Made by a program: the position numbers and the translations under genes. The notes beneath the pieces are model-generated. The model did not search any database, was not told the origin of the DNA, and worked only from the letters and a program-made list of their open reading frames with translations. A stretch of 64,000 bases of DNA from Trichobilharzia regenti (taxonomy: Eukaryota > Platyhelminthes > Trematoda > Strigeidida > Schistosomatidae): positions 38,181,804 through 38,245,803 of the forward strand of contig OX235262.1 of NCBI GenBank assembly GCA_944472135.2. The letters run 5' to 3'. This document shows, piece by piece, positions 56,110 through 64,000 of this stretch (position 1 is its first letter; each line of letters begins with the position of its first letter).

Positions 56110-58410
56110 TAAAATGAAATCATTGTAACAGCAGATGGCGAGACACGGAAGCCAAGGTATATTTTCAACTGATCAAACAGCTATATATGTATAGTTTACA
56201 CTGTAACTAATAATTGAGCGTGTGGCTTCAGGTTACATTAAACGACATGAAACAGAATGTTCAAATACACATATTCATTCATTATAACAATAATAATAAT
56301 AATTAACTTTATTCCAAAAACAGTGCTTATAATACAGAATGGAATTCTCAGCATTTGTCACAATATTGCATCTGATTTACTCAAAATATAAATAAAATTA
56401 AAAATTAAAACAAAATTAACCAGAGGAGTTTGTCCACGTTTACAATATAAAGTCAAAAATATTCGAAGCACAAATTGAGATCATTAAATATTAACAATAA
56501 TAATAATAATAACAGTGAGTTTGTTTCAAACAGTATTGTCGATTCAGTTTGGAAATTTTAGCATGTTACTATAGAGTATTGAATCTAATGTTCTGTTGAC
56601 AGAGTATGGTGAGGGGAAATACAAGATTAACAGTGGTAACACAGCATACTTATGAAAAATAAATAAATGAAAACAAAAAATTGAGAGGATTATAAATATA
56701 AGAAATAAAATAACAATAAAATTTGTTACTGTAAGAGTGGAAGAAACGGTTTATTTAGTAGTGCAAAGAAGGTCAGTTAGTTCATGCCGGACACTATTTT
56801 CATCACAAAAAGTACGCGCCAAATATGGTATAGTGGAATTTTTATACTTAGACGTACGTGCACATAGTCTTCTGAAAAGATTTCTTGTTTTACCTGAGGA
56901 GACACAAGGTTGGAGCTGCGGGTAGAGTGGGTGCTCATAGTCTGACAAAATTCCTTTAGCAAATTTGTTGGATTACATCAAGTGCTTATCCGTGACAATG
57001 TCAACGATATGGCCCAATGAGATATCACTCGTCCTACTGACAGTCTTCACAGTTCTACGAAGTATGACATAGTCTTTCTTAAGCAATCCAGGAAAGAATA
57101 AGGGTGAACAGTAAAGAAGGATAAGTAAAATATGCGAGTTGACAAAGTATAGGGGGAGGCGTTGGTTGAGTTATGCCTGAGTGCCTTAACTTCTTAATGT
57201 AAAAGTCAGACGAAATATTATTTTGGAAATCACTAAGACATGGGAAGACCAGGATACATCAGAAGAAAGATTTAATCCAAGATACTTAAGTTCATACTTG
57301 GTTTCTATATCAGTATCATCAATGTTGCATCAATGTTGTCATAGGAAGCGACGGCTTCATTTAACTTTCGTTTACATCGGAAACTAAAATTAACAGTCTG
57401 ACATTTGGAAGGATTTAGTTTGAGGCTGTTACACGAAGGCCATTTGCTTATTCCTGGTAGAAGGCTGTTCATCTTAGTACAGTCAAGCTGGGAGTTAACA
57501 GACGTTGAAATAGTTAGATCATCAGCATACTTAACAAAGTTCATTTCATCAGAGTGAGGCAAATCATGCAAGAAGAAAGAAAACAGAAAAGGAGAAAGGA
57601 CAGCGCATTGAGGAACACCAGCTTCAGTAAGCAAGGAAGTGGACGAATTTTCCTGACATACAGTGTACTGGTTTCTTCCTGAGAAATAAGAATGCAGCCA
57701 TTTGACAACTCAACAGTCAGTTTGAGTTTCATCAAGCTTGTTTAACAGAATGTCCCTAGGTACTGAGTCGAAAGCAGATGTGTGATCTAGAAAGGTGCAG
57801 AGAACAAATTTAGCCCCCTTGTCTAAACTGGAGACAATGTTATGGTACAAGAGTGTAACTGCATCTAAAGTACTTCTACTGTGTTTATAAGCGAATTGTT
57901 TAGGATCGTTAAAGGCTTTAAGTGAAGGTTGAAGATTGAGTAAGAGTAACTTTTCCATAGCTTTTAGAAAAGGATACGTAATAGCAATAGGTCTAAATTA
58001 AAAAAATGTTCCAGTAGACGACTTAGGGATAGGTACAATTTTGATGTCCTTCCAAACGGCTGGCACGACAGTTCTGGAAAAAGATTTGTTAAATATGTCC
58101 ATGAGAGGATAACACAGGATGCCTGCACATTTTTTTAGAATAACACTAGGCAAACCGTCTGGGCCCAGACTACAAGAAGGGTTCAGAGACTGGAGACATT
58201 TTTGAACATCATTTGTATTGAAACCAGGGAAGCAGGTTTCATTAACACTAATAACACTAGAAAGTTTGCCATTTGTGGGCATTTCTGTTGCTAATGCTGT
58301 ATTGAACTGTGGGAGTAGTATTCAGATATTAGCACCAACAAATACAATGATTCTTACTAAAAAATAATATTCCGTTGGAACCCATTGTCCATATCACACC
58401 TTCACACCAC
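56110..58410. repeat. Element X, second copy, interrupted by LINE-2f
   Basis: The outer parts 56110-56285 and 58285-58410 match the 16-kb copy of X on both sides of its own, different, insertion. Here the interruption is LINE-2f sequence at 56283-58284. X itself shows no coding capacity. Confidence 0.6.
56283..58284 (-). pseudogene. LINE-2f (CR1-like) copies in tandem, RT frames broken
   Basis: Two LINE-2f 3' ends follow each other: a short tail-only copy (about 56283-56487) and a longer copy (about 56488-58284), each starting with a TAA/ATT run in plus reading. The longer one keeps, on the minus strand, SCSLGPDGLPSVILKKCA (about 58198-58130), FAYKHSRSTLDAVTLLYHN, SAFDSVPRDILLNKLDE, VLSPFLFSFFLHDLPHS, FVKYADDLTIST with YADD intact, and LNPSKCQTVNFSFRCK, in several frames. 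This supplies RT motifs missing from the 30425 copy. It is 5'-truncated before any endonuclease. Confidence 0.8.
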
Positions 58411-58935
58411 TGTCACCGTTTTACTCGGAACGTAAAGGAATAAACAAAACGTTTAAATAAAGTATCCGTTGGGCAGGGATGGCTCATAAAAACACCCTGT
58501 TGGTAAAATCTATGACTGGTGGATTTTCACAATTAAGGCTTATAGTTTATTATTTCTCAACGACCTGTTGGATGAAGCGTCAGTCCAATTTGGTGACGGG
58601 AAGATGAATTCCACTTTTATAGCCACGGGATTAAATGGGTGCCGCTACCTTTTTTTTTTACCTCTAAAATGGGTTCGAAAAATCTCATGAAGTTATCAAG
58701 TCTGTGCAAAACCCAGAAGAAAATCTTAACAGTCGGCTTCATCTTCTGGTATGAGCTCACACTTTAGCTACTTTACTTCCTTCTACCAATCTGGTGTGTG
58801 CATGTTTGCATGTGCATTCGACTGACTCCAAAGTAGATTTCGTCAAGTCCACACAAGCCCAGCATCTAAATACCAGTGGACTATTCAGTGATGGCTGGCC
58901 TCCAATTGAATTTTCTGAAGTTCTTTTGAAAGTCC
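58411..58935. other. Mostly unassigned; SINE-B tail remnant at its start
   Basis: At 58420-58445 'ttactcggaacgtaaaggaa' resembles a SINE-B/LINE-1f tail. The rest holds nothing I recognise. Confidence 0.4.
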
Positions 58936-58939
58936 TTTG

Positions 58940-59175
58940 CCAATGGGTTCATTGGTAGAACACTAACAAACTATGCCAGCGAATATTGGTTCAATCCCCC
59001 GTTCGACGCACTCATTTACCTCACATAGTCGGTAGTAAGCTTGGTACAGAGGGAAGGTTGTGCGCGAGGCTATCTACTTCGCCCCCCCCCCAAAAAAAAT
59101 CCAATGCTACTGAAACTTCAAAGCACAAGCTTAAACCCCTATGTTTCAATGAGAACGCGAAGGACCCAAGTGAGT
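58940..59175 (+). mobile_element. SINE-B copy
   Basis: Plus-strand head ('aatgggttcattggtagaac', B box 'tggttcaatcccc'), body with a C-run/A-run (about 59082-59099), and tail 'cctatgtttcaatgagaacg' followed by CGAAGG. A TAAG run follows at about 59181-59200. Confidence 0.75.
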
Positions 59176-60000
59176 CAGTAAGTAAGTAAGTAAGTAAGGG
59201 ATCTACCAAGTAGTATCAGGATGGATTTTGATGACTCTGAATAGGCTGAGATCTGCATAGTAAGTTGACAGAAGTAAGATTTCAAAAGCCTTCTGATTCC
59301 AGGCTTGTAACGTCCTGGTCAGGGATGGGACTCCTGGTAAAGTGGTAGGAGCTTACAATTAAACAATTGCATACCGGGAGGAAAAAATTTATGCAATTAA
59401 ATTAGTTTTCATTGATTCACCAAATGACAACAACTTGTGGACAATCCCATCACATATCTGGACGACCTGTTCTTGGCACCTAAGTATCAAACAAAAATCA
59501 TCACAATGTCTTTTTTGTTTAACTAAGTGGTTATATTAAAACAAGACTAACTATATGTTAATTATCTGTTGGATTAGACAGGTAATACTGTACTTGTCAC
59601 GAGAAATGTCAATCCTAAGTCAGAACCTATAAATAAGCCACAAGAATGGAATGTAATGATTGTAAAACATTCCCGGGAAATAGCTTCCAAGGAAATGTGA
59701 AGGGTGAATTTACCGAATAACTATAAAACCTAGAATTAAGAAAAACCTAATATGAATTCAGCAAGTATTCATAAATATCCAGGACTGCGGTCAGTAGCTG
59801 GAAACGCCATTCAACAATGAGTTTCCATTCGTAATATATGTATCGAAATACAGCCCCTTCTATTCACTGTATTAAACAATAGTAAATAAGTATAGCCCAA
59901 GTACAATTGGGAAGCATTCAGAGATCAGTGTTCACATCGTTTATTAAACAGAATCTAAATCTTAGACTGAGTTTAAATTTGGGAAAATATTGACTAACTA
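59176..60000. other. No feature recognised
   Basis: Short TAAG repeat at the start, otherwise AT-rich sequence without supported features. Confidence 0.4.
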
Positions 60001-60004
60001 ACAT

Positions 60005-60237
60005 TCAGTGAGGTGGCACAGCGGTAGAGTGCACACCAACCACACAGGTGGTCCAGTGTTCGGTACCCGGCCGCTGCACTTCTTTACCTTAGCCAGTAGT
60101 AAGATTGGTAAAGAGGGAAGGTTGGGCATGAGGCTACCAACCCTATTCTGTAAAAAAGATAATCACCACTGCTACAGAAATTTCAAGTCTCTAGCTTGAA
60201 ACCCTATGTTCCACTGGGAACGTGAAGGAATAAAAAA
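60005..60237 (+). mobile_element. SINE-B copy
   Basis: Plus-strand head with A box 'gtggcacagcggtagagtgc', a B box disrupted to 'tgttcggtacccgg', a well-kept body ('ggttgggcatgaggctacca') and tail 'tgttccactgggaacgtgaa', then GGAATAAAAAAA. Confidence 0.8.
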
Positions 60238-60960
60238 AGACATTCACTGAGTATGCATTCATATAAGTCCATTAACACTTAGATAAAATGCTACTTCAGC
60301 TTGCTAAGACTTAAGCCGAATGAAATGAGCTAAGAAATTGTGTGAAATTCAGATTATTAATACACTTCGGGATCTGTAGAGTTTTCGGCGATTTTGGGTA
60401 CTATTCGAAGTTAGTTAACTGACATCACTTGACAGATGTCATTGTCTGTAGCCTCGGTTTTTGTTTCAACCCAAGTTAACGCCCTATTTCTCAAAAATAA
60501 GTTTTGAAAACCAAAGTTGTTTACAAAACAAATATACACTTTGCTTGTAAACTGTTTAACTTACCAACAGATTTTTCAGAATACTTTGATGAAACTAACT
60601 TCTGCATACAACTACGGTTAATACACGAGACCCTGTAACTTCCGAAAATGATGCAGATGATTCTGCACTGCACTTTAAACAAATGTTGTCACAAATCAAC
60701 AACACTTAAAGAATCAAGAACTAATCAACAGGGGTTTTCTGCTAACGCAGGACTCTTTAGCAATACGTATTCACAAAACTAAAGTTGACTGAATTCAAAA
60801 TCATTAGGTTATAAAGCTAAGACATTTTAATTTAGCCAGTTATTTGAATTGAAATGGCTCTCAAATTCTAGCTCCCATGATAAGGGGCCTACAAAGCAGT
60901 TAGTCATTCTAATAAACTAAGGCTTAGAGGTAGAGTTTTAATCAAAATAGGTATAATTCC
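60238..60960. other. No feature recognised
   Basis: AT-rich sequence between repeats; nothing supported. Confidence 0.4.
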
Positions 60961-60961
60961 C

Positions 60962-61190
60962 TTTACAGGATTTCATCATGAGTTGACATTGGTTACAGAA
61001 CCATTGGAAAACCTGAGAGTACTGGACAGCCGTTTCGTCCTAGTTTAGGACTCTTCAGCAGTACATACCAAACTAGGACGAAACAGCTGTCCAATACTCC
61101 CAGGTTTTTCAATGGTTCTGTAACCAGTGTCAAATCATGATGAAATCCTGTAACCAATCAACCAAATTCCTACAAACCAATACTTGAATA
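60962..61190. mobile_element. SINE-A inverted half-dimer with hammerhead
   Basis: The left arm (60966-61068, minus) and right arm (about 61071-61190, plus) are both the 3' half of SINE-A, from the hammerhead-like segment to the 3' end. They are nearly perfect inverted copies. The plus arm ends with the terminal repeat 'cctacaaaccaatacttgaa'. The whole locus can form a hairpin of about 100 base pairs. It lies about 200 bases upstream of the intact PLE frame. Confidence 0.75.
61019..61064 (-). ncRNA. Hammerhead-like ribozyme with canonical core
   Basis: Reading the minus strand: 61064-61059 (GTACTG) pairs with 61024-61019 (CAGTAC) as stem I. 61058-61052 is the core CTGAAGA, which fits the invariant CTGANGA. 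61051-61048 (GTCC) pairs with 61040-61037 (GGAC) as stem II around loop TAAACTA. 61036-61033 is GAAA. 61032-61027 (CGGCTG) forms a three-pair stem III with no loop, followed by TC, so the expected cleavage site is after GUC. All invariant residues are present. Stem III is too short to be stable alone, which in Sm-alpha-type hammerheads is known to favour dimers. Activity is an inference. Confidence 0.6.
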
Positions 61191-61257
61191 ATTCCCTTTA
61201 GTTTAAGTAGTTTGATGGCAAAACCGATTATAAAATCTCTTCACTCGATAGAAATTC

Positions 61258-61398
61258 AACATTGAAACACATACTTTTAGTTTCAATTAGTTGTGTTCTG
61301 AGCTGGTTGATTTAATTGCAAAGCTTTCGTTGTTCTTCTAGACAACATCTTCAGCGAAGGTCTTTAGCATGAAATAAACTTATTTCATTAATGCCTGG
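61258..61398 (+). other. PLE leader
   Basis: The sequence upstream of the PLE frame recurs at 35585-35898 and partly at 27190-27275, which shows it belongs to the element. Landmarks are 'gttgatttaattgcaaagct' and 'cttctagacaacatcttcag'. PLEs are known to carry leader or LTR-like repeats; whether a promoter lies here cannot be read from the sequence. Confidence 0.55.
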
Positions 61399-63816
61399 AT
61401 GGGGATTATCCATGAATTGAAACGTAGCAAGGACCCCTCGACAGTCAAGGAACTCAATGGGTTTCTGCGGTACTCTGTCAAGCTTGCTGTGGGGAAAGCG
61501 AAAGTTGGCTTTTTCGAGGATTGCGTCTCCAATCATCAGTATCCAAAGTGGTTCTGGAAAGCACTGCGACGCAATCATATATATCCAAATACGAAGTCCC
61601 TTCAACGCCATGCAATGAATTGTGCTGATTCTATCAGATCACGTATGCCCGAACTGCAGCGGAATATCAATCAGAGGTCCTCTGCCTTATACGAATTGAC
61701 TTCGGATGAACGTCAAAGATTCACCGAATATATCGACTTGGTTGCGAATAAACGGTCGCAGTCTGTCGTAACCCAGCTCAACAACAGCCTTAAGCAGATG
61801 AAACCTCAAGGCAAATTTCCTGACGAACCCACGAAGTTTGTGTTCAATTATTCCTCAGTACATTTAACCGACGTGCAACTGGAAGTCCTATCTCTGGGCC
61901 CTAAATTCTGCGATATAAATTTCAACTCCGACAAACTCCATACTCAGGTCCAGTTTGAAAATCTAATCAGCCAAACGCACGATCTCAGCCCAACTTCTGA
62001 AGACGAATTACAGAGATTCAAGTCAACAATCATGGACTGCTGCCACCAATACTTGAATTCAAAATCAAAAGTCCGCAACCACCTAACGAAGCGGCACCGA
62101 GAGGAATTAAAACAGCTGAGAGATAACAAAGATCTACTTATAACTCGACCCGACAAGGGTGCGGGTGTAGTGCTTCTGAATCGAAGAGACTACATCGAGA
62201 AAATGAACGATATACTGTCGAATGAAGACAAATTTTCCCAACCTTCCAATGAAAGAAACAAGACGGAACAGATTGAGAAGCAGCTCACAGATGTCTTGAA
62301 GAGAATGAAGGCTAGTCAACTAATCAGTGGGGATATCTACGATCAGATCCGGCCAACAGGTTCAATAATACCAAGACTTTATGGTCTACCAAAGGTACAC
62401 AAGGTTGGTCTCCCACTTCGTCCAATTCTGGATATGTCAGGTTCCCCTTACCACTCTATTGCACAATGGCTAGCAGATATTCTGGAACCTGTAAGGAAGC
62501 AATTATGTACGTACTCGCTCCGTGACACCTTCCAGTTCATCGAGTGCATACAAGACACGAATGTATCTAACAAAATTATGCTGTCCTTCGACATCGAGTC
62601 ACTTTTCACCAATGTCCCACTCACAGAAACGGTCTGCTTCATATGCAGATATATAGATGACAACCACCTCGATATTGGAATACCGACAACATACTTGAAA
62701 GAACTATTATTGAGATGCACTCTGAACGTCCAGTTCACATTCAACGACACCATCTACAGACAAAAGGATGGTATTGCAATGGGATCTCCGTTGGGTCCAC
62801 TACTATCAGATTGCTTCGTGGCAAGCCTCGAGAGAGGTTCACTAAAGCCAAGCATCGACAATTTGCGACTGTATAAAAGATACGTGGATGACATTTTCAT
62901 TATTTGTGACAACAACAACGACCCCAATCTGCTGCTGAAGACATTTAACAATTGCCATCCAGCAATAAAATTCACTCTTGAAATGGAAAACGAGTCAAAA
63001 ATTCCGTTTCTTGATGTGGAACTGACAAGAAGAGCTGATGGGAGCCTAAGAAGATCAATCCATAGAAAACCTACGTGGAATGGTCAACTAACAAGCTTCT
63101 ATAGCTGGGTGCCCATTCAACAAAAGCGAAACTTAATTAAATCACTTGCTACCCGCATCCGACGCATCTGTAGTCCCGACGTTCTGGAAACAGAATTAGA
63201 TATTCTGAGAGAAATATTCATCCAAAATGGATACCCAATAAGATTTATCGACAAAAATATGAAACCAATAATTCGGAAAAACGAAACTTTAACTGTGCCT
63301 AAAAAGAAAATCTACATGAATTTGGATTTCAAGGGAGATTTAGCAAGCGATATTCTCAAGAGAAGGATCACATCATCTCTGAGAAGAACGTTCTTTGCAG
63401 CAACGCTACGAATAGTGTTCTCCAGTCGCCCACTGATCTGCAGAAGCCTCAAGGACAAGATCCCGCATCTGGCCACTTCTATGTGCATATACCAGTTCAC
63501 CTGCTGCTGTGGAGCCAGGTACATCGGTCGTTCGACGCGCATCCTGTCCAAGAGAATTCAAGAACATTATCCAGCATGGTTGCGAAAAGGCAATACTGGT
63601 GCAATAAGGAGTGCGATAATTGAACACCTGGTCAACACTGATCATTGCATTTCAACGAACGCCTCCTTCAAAGTAATCTACAGAGTCAAGAATAACATAT
63701 CAAAGGCAATACGGTTTCGTCTCCTTTGCATCGCTGAAGCTCTGGCCATTCACATGGAAAAACCGGAGCTGTGCATACAAAAGAAGATTACTCAACCACT
63801 TCTACTCTCATGGTAA
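61399..63816 (+). CDS. Penelope-like element polyprotein (RT + GIY-YIG endonuclease), intact
   Basis: An 805-residue frame with no interruption. ATG at 61399 is the first in frame after the stop at 61375-61377. An N-terminal helical region (1-240) precedes RPDKGAGVVLLNRRDY (250-265), the PLE RT entry. Then LYGLPKVHK (about 327-335), motif A LSFDIESLF with Asp398, GIAMGSPLGPL (458-468), YVDD (495-498) with Asp497/498, and IPFLDV. The C-terminal GIY-YIG nuclease has IY at 697-698, YIG at 708-710, Arg719 and catalytic Glu780 in CIAEALAIH, with a cysteine cluster at 702-704 typical of PLEs. RT copies the RNA and the nuclease nicks the target. All catalytic residues seen are intact, so the copy may still encode active protein. 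Schistosome PLEs (Cercyon-type) are known; which one this is I cannot tell. Confidence 0.93.
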   Translation: MGIIHELKRSKDPSTVKELNGFLRYSVKLAVGKAKVGFFEDCVSNHQYPKWFWKALRRNHIYPNTKSLQRHAMNCADSIRSRMPELQRNINQRSSALYELTSDERQRFTEYIDLVANKRSQSVVTQLNNSLKQMKPQGKFPDEPTKFVFNYSSVHLTDVQLEVLSLGPKFCDINFNSDKLHTQVQFENLISQTHDLSPTSEDELQRFKSTIMDCCHQYLNSKSKVRNHLTKRHREELKQLRDNKDLLITRPDKGAGVVLLNRRDYIEKMNDILSNEDKFSQPSNERNKTEQIEKQLTDVLKRMKASQLISGDIYDQIRPTGSIIPRLYGLPKVHKVGLPLRPILDMSGSPYHSIAQWLADILEPVRKQLCTYSLRDTFQFIECIQDTNVSNKIMLSFDIESLFTNVPLTETVCFICRYIDDNHLDIGIPTTYLKELLLRCTLNVQFTFNDTIYRQKDGIAMGSPLGPLLSDCFVASLERGSLKPSIDNLRLYKRYVDDIFIICDNNNDPNLLLKTFNNCHPAIKFTLEMENESKIPFLDVELTRRADGSLRRSIHRKPTWNGQLTSFYSWVPIQQKRNLIKSLATRIRRICSPDVLETELDILREIFIQNGYPIRFIDKNMKPIIRKNETLTVPKKKIYMNLDFKGDLASDILKRRITSSLRRTFFAATLRIVFSSRPLICRSLKDKIPHLATSMCIYQFTCCCGARYIGRSTRILSKRIQEHYPAWLRKGNTGAIRSAIIEHLVNTDHCISTNASFKVIYRVKNNISKAIRFRLLCIAEALAIHMEKPELCIQKKITQPLLLSW

Positions 63817-63920
63817 CAATGTTTTGATTTGTTTTGAGCTTTTATTTTTATTTTGATGACTTAATTTTGTTTCTTCGCCTGTTCCTTAATTGCTTATAAT
63901 TCTTAAATAAAAAAAAATCT
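63817..63920 (+). other. PLE 3' end with polyadenylation signal
   Basis: A short T-rich 3' UTR contains AATAAA at 63906-63911 running into an A-run to about 63917, a plausible element 3' terminus. A target duplication could not be identified with confidence because the left boundary is unclear. Confidence 0.5.
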
Positions 63921-64000
63921 CTTACATAGTTTCGTATTATCTACTTTGTTTCTATGTGCATCCTGAGTAAAACTCACTCATCAAACTATTCATATTATTA
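63921..64000. other. Unassigned end of window
   Basis: Eighty bases of AT-rich sequence with no recognisable feature. Confidence 0.4.

Noticed and set aside
61318..61372. Antisense CTGAAGA ... GAAA in the PLE leader, resembling a hammerhead core
   Set aside because: Stem II has a mismatch next to the core and no stem I, stem III or cleavage site could be paired. It is also on the strand opposite to the PLE transcript.

Overview
The window looks like nuclear DNA of a schistosome (blood fluke). It is AT-rich and intron-rich with no bacterial gene order. It is crowded with non-LTR retrotransposon debris, Penelope-like elements (PLEs), tRNA-headed SINEs, and one copy that matches the Schistosoma Sm-alpha hammerhead element in layout. 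The species is not resolved. Family labels used here (LINE-1f, LINE-2f, SINE-A to SINE-D, element X) are local names based on comparing copies inside this window; no database was searched.

Only two protein-coding units look intact. The first is a homeobox gene on the + strand, from about 31758 to 52415. Exon 1 encodes a Ser/Asn/His-rich N-terminus. After a 4-kb intron carrying 1.5 kb of pure TATC repeat come long Asn/His/Ser/Ala-rich exons (36565-38964). After a 13-kb intron full of transposons comes a last exon with a complete Lys50 paired-like homeodomain that resembles Otx. Splice phases agree at both large introns (phase 0, then G|GT making Gly). There is one unexplained frame change near 38370-38470, either a short intron or an indel. 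The second unit is an 805-codon PLE reverse transcriptase/GIY-YIG endonuclease at 61399-63816 (+).

Everything else is mobile-element sequence or plain AT-rich DNA. LINE-1f (probably RTE-like) occurs as 3' fragments at 1, 1955, 4565, 11618, 12258, 13955, 22425, 42205 and 43019. LINE-2f (CR1-like) lies at 19590, 30425 and 56283. PLE remains lie at 7205, 27190, 35585, 50130 and 51663. SINE-B and SINE-C share one tRNA-like head, but SINE-B ends like LINE-1f and SINE-C ends like LINE-2f, so two LINEs appear to be exploited by one promoter module. SINE-D is a third tRNA-headed family.

The most interesting system is SINE-A, present at about 17 loci. It has a pol III-type A/B box head followed by a sequence that folds as a hammerhead three-way junction. 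Its unit ends carry the same short direct repeat, it occurs head-to-tail at 5540-6060, and it often occurs as inverted half-dimers. Most copies have A at core position 3. The copy at 61019-61064 (-), next to the intact PLE, has every invariant hammerhead residue.
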